Shown piece after piece: positions 57,008-64,000 of a DNA stretch of 64,000 nt; position 1 is the first letter of the stretch; the number at the start of each line of letters is the position of its first letter. A model generated the notes under the pieces. That model searched no databases and was not told the origin of the DNA. It worked only from the letters and a program-made list of their open reading frames with translations. The translations under genes and the position numbers were made by a program. Source of the DNA: Gambelia wislizenii (taxonomy: Eukaryota; Chordata; Lepidosauria; Squamata; Crotaphytidae); NCBI GenBank assembly GCA_030847615.1, contig JAUMIR010000004.1, positions 188,792,501-188,856,500 of the forward strand, in the 5' to 3' direction.

Positions 57008-57609
57008 GGAGATGCCCTTTTAATGCCCCGCTACCTCCTCTCCCATTCCTGCCATGGAATAACGTAAATCTTTCACACACTTACCTTAATTCTGTGGCAG
57101 GAATGGGCTCCCCCTCCCCTCGCTGGCCGACCATAAATGCAGCCATCGTAAGGCTGCTTTTACGACCAGCCGTATGAAATCCTGACTGTTATCGCGTGAT
57201 AATGGCTGGATGGTAAATTTAAAAAATAAAACTCTCCCAAACATAAAATCAGTTCACCAAGCACAAAAACAAATTTTAAATCACACAATCAAAACAGGGA
57301 GGGTAAAATAAAGGGTGCCACTTACCTGGATGTCCAGATGGTACCAGGAAGTGCTCCGAACGGACCTCCCCTCCACGGCTGTCATTTCAGAACAGGAACG
57401 GGGCTCCTGTTCGCACACCCGTGATTGCATGTTAGTGACGGAACGGGAGGTCAATTCAAGATGAAAAATCATGATTACATTGTTCCAGAACAGTCACGGG
57501 AGTAGGATGGATGCAGGACAGAACAGGGTCAACATCGACCAAAAGGGAAAATCTTTCCCAACCCTGTTCTGTTCCTGCCACGGGATATATAGTCTGTGTG
57601 AAAATCTCC
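57008..57609 (-). mobile_element. non-autonomous DNA transposon with short TIRs, copy 2
   Basis: Reverse complement starts ggagattttcacac and follows copy 1 (1161-1782) almost to the end, sharing 'ggcaggaacagaacagggt', 'gcacttcctggtaccatctg' and 'gcagccttacgatggctgca'-like blocks. The last 20 bases differ: copy 2 ends 'aaagggcatctcc' where copy 1 ends 'ccccatgtgaaaatctcc'. Similarity suggests both are fairly young. No coding capacity. Confidence 0.75.
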
Positions 57610-58350
57610 TTGGATGCAAAACTTGGTTTATTTCATTCTTACATGCAGAAATGAATAATTTAAAAAGCTCCCCCCCACACACCATACCCACACTGCCTGA
57701 GATTATTAGAGGGCTTTTTGGACATTTTCAATTACCAGGGGTGGGGGAGGGGTTGTGCCACAGGTCCTTTTGGCAAAAATTTCTTGGTAGAAAAAAAAGA
57801 AAAGCAAAGCAAAAATAGCCATCTTTTTAAATAGAATTTATATATATCAAAGGGAGCAGACATGAAAATATGAACATTTACAGTCTATAAAACAACAGCA
57901 ACATCTAATAGGATGCATTTCACTCAATAAACAAAATAGGGTTCATAATTCCAGTTTCTTTCATCCTTCATTTCAGGTGCTAGAATTCTCCAACTGAGAA
58001 AAGAAAAAAATTAAAGTATAAACAACCAATAAGTGTCTTTATTTTAACAGCTCATATAGAAATGACTAATTCTTAGAAAATAGGTAATGTATCAGTAGAG
58101 AATTGGTGGAAATGTATATGGGACACCTGGTTATTAGAAAAGCATCCTTTTCTTAGAGTAACAATATTTTTGCACAGAAAACAGTGTATTTTCCAAAGAA
58201 AGTAGTGCAGGTTATGCAAAGTATTTTATTTATATAAAAGGGGTTATGTGCAAAAAAATGGGATTATTTTGCACAAATGAATTTTGCACAAAAAATGTCT
58301 CAAGAAGTAAAGGATTTTGTGTGGGTTTCCTGTTTCTTGATGAGGTGTAT
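57610..58350. other. unassigned sequence, ttttgcacaaaa-rich at the end
   Basis: 58160-58300 is full of 'tttgcacagaaaac' and 'ttttgcacaaa' words like family F and the fold-back element at 30741-31155; probably a decayed relative. Confidence 0.5.
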
Positions 58351-58955
58351 CAGAGCTTGTCTACACCATCAGATACCCTGAATCCCCATGTAAATGCCCC
58401 CAAATCTGCTGTGATCAGGCCACATATGGCAAGGTCTTTTCCCTGAACTGGGAGCTATCTGGCTACACATGGCATGGATGAGATTTGCAGCATTTCAGGG
58501 AATCTTACCAGGATGCACAGTATGTGGGATTCAGAGTTTTCTGTGGAGTTTCATCCACTGCCACAACTGCTGCTGCCACCATGACCAATTTTAAAACTGG
58601 AGGCAGTTCCCTTCCCCTGTCTTGGCAGTGTTGCCTCCACTAACCCTCCCACTTGTCCATCACAGGAAGAGGCGCTTGAAGAAAGTGACAGATGTACTTG
58701 AAGGAAGTGACAGAGGAGCAGGAAATCGGGCGGAGAAAGCACTACCGAGCTAGGGGAAGGGAGAACTGTCTCAAGAGATTTAAAATTGGTGACAGTGGTG
58801 GTGGTGGCAGATGAAATTTTGCATGGAGGGTGAAGACAAGGTACCCCGTGTCCCTGTGGGGAATAAAAATGCACAGTGCTTATGGAGGGGAGAAATGTGG
58901 GGGCATTTTAGCAAAACTCCATTTGGAGTTTTGTCCCACATGTAGACAAGCCCTC
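58351..58955. mobile_element. hAT-like non-autonomous DNA element, about 605 bp
   Basis: Left end 'cagagcttgtctacaccatc' and right end 'cccacatgtagacaagccct' plus c form an inverted repeat around CTTGTCTACA, the form of many hAT termini. The left end resembles that of 24497-25105. Inside are open frames on the minus strand rich in Ser without transposase motifs. An 8-bp target duplication is not obvious. Confidence 0.65.
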
Positions 58956-60602
58956 ATTGTGTTGAGTCATCCTTTCTCATTAAGGATCAGAACATTTGTG
59001 AACATTTTTCACACCCCAGAGTCTACTACAGTATAATATTCTGGTCCACTGTGGCTACATTAGCTACCCATTCTAGTCTAAAAAAGAATGCCCACTATTC
59101 TACATTAGCTACTTAGTTATGTATATTTAACTAAGTAGCATCTCCTGGCCTCCCCCACCCCCGCTACTTTACCAGGCAGCAGAGAGAAAGGGGTCTGTTC
59201 TGCTGGTGATTGGGGCATAAGTCAACTTGCAATAGGATTCCTGCTTCTGATTGTTGCAGCCACACTCACTGGCAGGAATGTGAGGAAATGTCATCCACTC
59301 ATGCCCCAATCATGCACAGAATGGGCTTTCTTCTCTCACAGCAGCTGCTGATTGGTAAAGCAGGTTTAGGAGGGCAGTTACAACTGTGGCAACAGCTCCA
59401 CCATTATGACAATTATGTCTATATAGGGAGTAGTTTACTTTAGGTTATGCATCCATAACTGTGACAGTGAATGTCGGCCATTATTTCCCCGAGTTCCACC
59501 TGTACTGAGAATATAAACTAGAGCATACTCTGTACTTCCCCGCCCCCGGAGGAAGATATTATGAGTAATAGGCAATCTATCTTTTAGGCAAACTTCTCTT
59601 CCCATAATTGATTAACTCATTGAGTAAATCCTGCTAAAATCTGAACAATTCAAAAACAACAGCACTGTACTTCACCAATCTGGTGCCTGAAACTCATATG
59701 CTTAAAATCTTGCTAAGATGTCTTAATATGTTTATGTTCCAATTGAATTGTCAGCTAAGCAGAGGGGTGTGCGTATGTGTGTGAAATATATAAAGTTACT
59801 AAAAGCAGCCTTTAGTTTTTTTGAATCTCTGTTTGTGGCTCGATTTTTTTTTTTTTTAAAGGAAGCTTTCAAGGTTTATGGTATCACTGGTGCAGAAATA
59901 ATTTCCATTTGGGAAAGAGTTGAACAGGCAGAGCTTGGGCATTTCTAAGATTCCCTTATTGACTGTTTAGTAAATAAATCTTTTGCTTGAATTGCTCTGT
60001 GTCAGGAAGATCTTTCTCACTGAGCAAGAGGTGACAGGAGCTGAATGTGGGAACACCACAGGACAGCTGTTTGGTCTGGCAAAGGCCTCCATGTGCTTGT
60101 ACTATATATCCAGAGCGACCTTTTGGATTCCATGTACATAGTAACAATTAAAAGTACACAATGAGTGAACAATGTTCACTGTGACAGACTGCAGGTTGGC
60201 CGCTTCCCATAACAGCCTCCCAGGCAGATAGGAACAAAGAGCCGGGGCCCATCTGTACTCTGGCGCTGAATGCCTCATGTTCCAAAGAGTGCTCTTTGTT
60301 TCTCCAAACGCCCCAGGAAGCTCTTCAACAAACAAAACTCAGAGGTCCAGAGGAGCCTCATCATGACATTAATATGATAATATATTCCAGATTGCTCTGA
60401 CAGATTTGACAAAGAAATGGATTCTTTTTGATAATAAGTTGTTGGGTTGATTAGGCGGAATTTGTTTCATTCTGGAATTGTTCCTGCGTCTGTTTCAGCA
60501 AAACTCAACAGTATCGGTTGTCTTATTGCTCCTTTGCCAACCATCCTTCTCAGTATATCAAAGCACTAATATTCCCAGTGCTTTTGTGCATATAAGACAG
60601 CC
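58956..60602. other. unassigned non-coding sequence
   Basis: No repeat recognised. 60000-60560 is free of obvious repeats, with balanced composition and several TAAT/ATTA-type words; a conserved non-coding element is possible but cannot be shown here. A short SINE-head-like scrap, 'cagccagtgtggtgtgtagt', lies at 60600-60619. Confidence 0.5.
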
Positions 60603-60675
60603 AGTGTGGTGTGTAGTGCAGGGCTGAGCCCAAGAGGTAGATGGTTTAGAATAGTAGGCTACTGGTGGACCTTAC

Positions 60676-60745
60676 TTGCTTGCTTATTTCCTGCCTTTTC
60701 CCAAGCCTCAGGACTGAAAGTGGCTTACAAAAAAATAAATTGGAT
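60676..60745 (-). mobile_element. L2-like 3' tail fragment
   Basis: 'ctgccttttcccaagcctca' with 'ggactgaaagtggcttac' parallels 12238-12275 ('cccacttttctcccaggcct', 'gggacccaaagtggctcag'). Same subfamily and orientation as 12217-12690. Confidence 0.6.
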
Positions 60746-62082
60746 GCAGCACCTGTCAGCTTCTTATAAAGAACTCTTACAATGAATGCTTTAGTATAGG
60801 CCTTGATCAGAACCTTGCTTTAGAAAATCCAAAATGCCCTATGTCAGAGGTATAACAGACCCCACTGAGGATGACTGACAAATGTCAGACACTTTGGTGA
60901 AAGGACTATAAACAACCTTTAAATTTTGGTGGTGGGGTGGGGGTGGAAATTGCCTGTAACTATTTATTTCTTGATGTATTTCTTGATAGAATTGGAAATT
61001 TCTGAATTTAGACCTTTCAATTTACAGGGATGCTTCCTCTGAGGGGATTAGGCCTGCCACACAGTAGACACATTAACAGAGTGAGTTTGTGCCTGGGGAG
61101 CCTTTAAAATCTTGCTGTTTTTAAAAGGGCTTACTTACCTGCCCTGTGCTTTGGGGGGTATTTTTAAAAAATGAAAATTGGGGCAATTATATTTTATTTA
61201 TTGCTCCACACAGCTTTTGGGAGGGAAAGTAACCTGAAAAATCCCATAAGGCTATCTGACAGGGGTAGTCTGTTTAGAGGGACTTATTGAATTTTGTAGC
61301 TTGCAACACAGAAATGCCGCTAGAGGGGAAAACAGAAAATTTCATGAGGGCATGTGCAATGGTTCTGATGAACAACAGTTTTGTGGGAAGTGGCTGATGG
61401 TTTTGTCCTTCGTTCAGCTGACAAAAACAAAGTGACAGAAATGATACATGCTTCATCCTTAATAGCCCGATGAGTGTCAGTTTATTGAGGAAAAATATGG
61501 AAGAATACACAATAGGGCTTGTGGACATTGTACATGGCAGATGCATGGGCCAATTTTCACCTTTGTAGTGGGCTTTGCCATGCGATTTTCAGCTGCAAAA
61601 AAGAGCTCTAAATAATAACTTCATATAACTATTTCTGAGTTTGGTATCATATTGTCAGGAATTTTTTTCTCCATTCCTTTCCTTTCCTTTTTGAAAAAAA
61701 AAAGTAATTCCACTCTTGGAAGACTTCAGTATGGCATGTGGCCATTTTGGGATGGGAAATAGTACCTTGTAATTATTGTTTTAAAAGGGGTAGGTCCAGG
61801 ATTTCAGTGTGTGGGGAAAACACTTGGAGCCTCAAAAAGACCATAGGAGAGTGTATGTGGTCCATGGGCTACATAATTCCCACTCACCCTCTAAGTTTTG
61901 TGTGGTTTCAAAAGGGACTCCCTTTCTGTGGGTAATTCAGTTTTCTTGTTGTGTATATTGGGTGACTACATATTTGATGCAACTGTCTTTGCTTGTAAAG
62001 CCCTCAGAGCACCCCTTCCTTTTCAGGCAGATGCAGGTTGTCCTTTTTGCCAATGAATACAGGTGATGTAGGCTACATTTCA
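60746..62082. other. unassigned non-coding sequence
   Basis: Nothing recognised. The short frames at 61738-62066 and 61274-61546 lack motifs. Confidence 0.55.
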
Positions 62083-62195
62083 GAGGAAAGAACTAGCAAA
62101 ACCACCTCTGAGTATTCCTTGCATATGAAAACCCTATGACATTCATGTGGTTGCCATAAGTCAACAAGTGAATTGAAGGCACACAGACACACTGA
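62083..62195 (+). mobile_element. tRNA-derived lizard SINE, 3' half
   Basis: 'gcaaaaccacctctgagtat', 'gaaaaccctatgacattcat', 'gtggttgccataagtcaaca' and 'ttgaaggcacacagacacac'. Same 3' half as 17937-18068, in plus orientation. Confidence 0.82.
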
Positions 62196-62443
62196 ATTTT
62201 AACCAGGATTGTAAGAAGAAGGAAACTCCTCCTCTGGTTGAGTTTCTGCCCAGTGGCCTTCTTCATTTTTAAAAGTTCATATTTAGGAAAAGTGATATGT
62301 TCAGTTTGGTGGACAAACTTGATATAGCACACAAATGGAACAAGAGTATCTGTTGTGGATTCTTCAAATCCATAGGTCATTTCAAGTCTGAAGATCATTC
62401 CTGCCCTACCCAAAACATGCCATTTTTTATATTAAATCAGGAC
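62196..62443. other. unassigned sequence before the second copia LTR
   Basis: Nothing recognised. The five bases before the LTR, aggac, should recur after the 3' LTR if the element is complete outside the window. Confidence 0.6.
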
Positions 62444-62954
62444 TGTCAGGGAAAATAGATATTGTAATTATAAGTTTATCCCCCCTTTGGGTAATTTTAT
62501 TCACCAAGGCATTGAAGACTCCAGCTTGTCTACTAGAACTCATAAATCTGTCTCTTGTTGTTATGTTTTATCCCCCCCTTTGTAGAGTTGGGAAGTGAGA
62601 AACAAAACCAAAGGCTTTGGGTTTCTTGTTGCTTCTTAGAAGGATTGAATGTTTGGAAAAGTATATAACTGGGAGGGGATTTTGGAGCTAGTGTGTGCCT
62701 CCTGCATTTTGGGGGCTCCTTTTCTTTTCTCTTAGCTCCTGAGGAACTTTGGAGCATACAGAAGCATGGATGAATGCCTTCTGCTGTTTATTTCTTTTCT
62801 GTCTTGCTTTTAATAAAACCATAAAAGAAAAACAGTCTATTTTTCTTTTACACCAGAGGTGTGCATGGTTTTGCCCAAAAGCCCACGCTATTTCACTGCA
62901 TACATCTCTGCTCGGATGGGCAGAGAGTGAATGTGCTCTGCATATTTTACAACA
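62444..62954 (+). repeat. 5' LTR of a second copia element
   Basis: 511 bp, TGTCAGGG ... TTACAACA. Contains a TATA box (tatataa, 62662-62668) and a polyadenylation signal AATAAA (62812-62817), as an LTR should. The terminal TTACAACA followed at once by GGTTATGG is the same junction text that I recall for Drosophila copia. It shows no similarity by eye to the LTR at 44435-44852, so this is another family. Confidence 0.82.
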
Positions 62955-62971
62955 GGTTATGGCGGGCCCAG
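62955..62971 (+). promoter_or_regulatory. copia primer-binding site (half-tRNA type)
   Basis: Reads GGTTATGGCGGGCCCAG, which is GGTTATGGGCCCAG, the complement of the initiator tRNA-Met anticodon arm, with three extra bases in the middle. Position zero after the LTR, as in copia. Confidence 0.78.
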
Positions 62972-63314
62972 AGTGGCTGGCTCAGGATTTTATGAACCGT
63001 GAAAGCTTTTATGGCCGCAGATTGTTTGAGTCTAAGTTGAGAGGGGCTCTTAACAAGTGGCAAACTGGGCAACTTGTTGCTCTGGTGTGAATCTTCTTTT
63101 GAGCTGTGGATTTTGGAGGTGTTTTGAAGCTGTTGGGGCTTTCCTTTGTTTGCGCCTGGCAAAAAGCTGACAAGTGCAGCACAGAGGGGATCTGGAATTT
63201 GAGAATGCCTGTGAAGAGCTGCTGAGACAGAACCATTTACAATGCCCAGCTGGTAAGCTACCCATGCTAGGGCAGCAGATACTGAGCTGAGAGGGGCTAG
63301 AAAGTTTATGGACA

Positions 63315-64000
63315 ATGTCTCAGAGCATGGCAATTTTTCCCTTCCAAAAGATAAATGATAAGAACTATCATTTGTGGGCTGTGAAGATGGAGGCTTATTT
63401 GCATCAACAATTGATACATGCCCCTATTGTAGCTACCCCTGCCCAGGGTGCTTCTCTTGCACAGATTCAAGCTGAGGAAAGAGCAAAAGCATCGCTCATT
63501 TTGGCAGTTGAGGACAGTCAGTTGATTTATGTGTGAGGTTGTGCCATGGCCCGGGACATTTGGCAGGCACTGCGGCAAGTCTATGTCCATGCTGGGACTG
63601 GTTGACAGCTTATGTTAACAAGAAAGCTGTATAGACTAAAGCTGCAGCCAGATGGTGACGTGGCAGCACACATTGCAACTTTAAGACAGTACTTTGATCA
63701 ACTTCAGGAAGTTAATGTGAACTTTACTGAACAGGATAAGTGCCATATTCTCTTGTCCAGTCTTCCAGAAAAATTCGATAGCCTAGTATATTCTTTTGAA
63801 AATCTTCCCACAGCAAATTTGATCATTAATTTCATTACTGATCGTTTGTTGGAAGAAGAGGCGAAATGGCTGGAGAGAAAGCAGATTTCCCCTTTCCAAA
63901 AGGCTTCACAGCCAAATACCCGTAATTCCACAAATGGCCCAGTAGATGGCTCCAAAGACTCCAGTAAGGGTGAAGTTTCTGCCTTTGCTGTGAAGGTCAG
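63315..64000 (+). pseudogene. gag of the second copia element (runs off the window)
   Basis: Begins at ATG 63315 after a 360-base leader. 'IFPFQKINDKNYHLWAVKME' (residues 7-26) is the copia gag N-terminal domain. The same frame continues through two TGA codons (63534-63536 and 63603-63605) into 'RDIWQALRQVYVHAG', 'LMLTRKLYRLKLQPDGDVA', 'QYFDQLQEVNVNFTEQDKC', 'ILLSSLPEKFDSLVYSFENL' and 'ITDRLLEEEAKWLERKQIS', the UBN2-type gag body. The second TGA stands where CGA (Arg) would fit. It is open to the window end, so the knuckle and pol lie beyond. Alike in layout to, but clearly different from, the gag at 43403-44227. Confidence 0.87.

Noticed and set aside
62749..63333. Frames over the second copia LTR and leader (113 and 128 codons)
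   Set aside because: They cross the LTR border and primer-binding site and have no gag or envelope motif.

Overview
The window looks like vertebrate, most likely squamate (iguanian-type lizard), intergenic or intronic DNA. No host protein-coding exon, rRNA or functional tRNA gene could be supported. The assignment rests on the repeats: tRNA-derived SINEs of the lizard 'gtggtgtagtggttt ... cacacaacaacaac' type, L2-clade LINEs with (TAA)n tails, an L1, DIRS retrotransposons, a Penelope-like element, Ty1/copia elements, a CR1 tail and many short DNA transposons. This mix is typical of squamates and foreign to mammals or birds. The species is not determined.

Layout. 1-7.2 kb: mostly unassigned sequence with a 622-bp TIR element (1161-1782), a fold-back repeat, two TA-flanked MITEs and a LINE tail. 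7.2-11.6 kb: a decayed DIRS element split by a 2.86-kb L2 insertion; the 7-bp target duplication gcttgta is still visible. 12.2-12.7 kb: an L2-like fragment. 13.5-17.8 kb: a second, nearly complete DIRS-like element on the minus strand, with gag, RT/RNase H and tyrosine recombinase all broken. 18-23 kb: SINEs, a 224-bp MITE with 45-bp TIRs, and unassigned sequence. 23.3-24.5 kb: a young 5'-truncated L2 with an open 287-codon RT tail. 24.5-34 kb: hAT-like and TA-flanked MITEs, a fold-back element, SINEs and an L1 scrap. 34.2-35.4 kb: a GC-rich minisatellite of 16 palindromic units attached to half of a MITE. 36.6-40 kb: SINEs and a complete TA-flanked MITE. 41.5-44.9 kb: a truncated Ty1/copia element abutting a Penelope-like element (44.9-45.8 kb). 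51.9-54.9 kb: a 5'-truncated L1 with target duplications. 57.0-57.6 kb: a second copy of the 1161-1782 element in opposite orientation. 58.35-58.96 kb: a hAT-like element. 62.4-64.0 kb: the 5' LTR, primer-binding site and gag of a second, distinct Ty1/copia element that runs off the window.

How the parts relate. L1 moves itself. The L2 LINEs probably also move the SINEs whose 3' ends resemble L2 tails. The DIRS elements would use a tyrosine recombinase instead of an integrase, and the copia elements a DDE integrase. Both copia elements carry a primer-binding site complementary to the anticodon arm of initiator tRNA-Met, as in Drosophila copia, which uses a half-tRNA primer. Most coding regions are broken. 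Nearly all positions come from reading by eye, so repeat borders are accurate to about 10-50 bp unless an exact TIR or target duplication is given.
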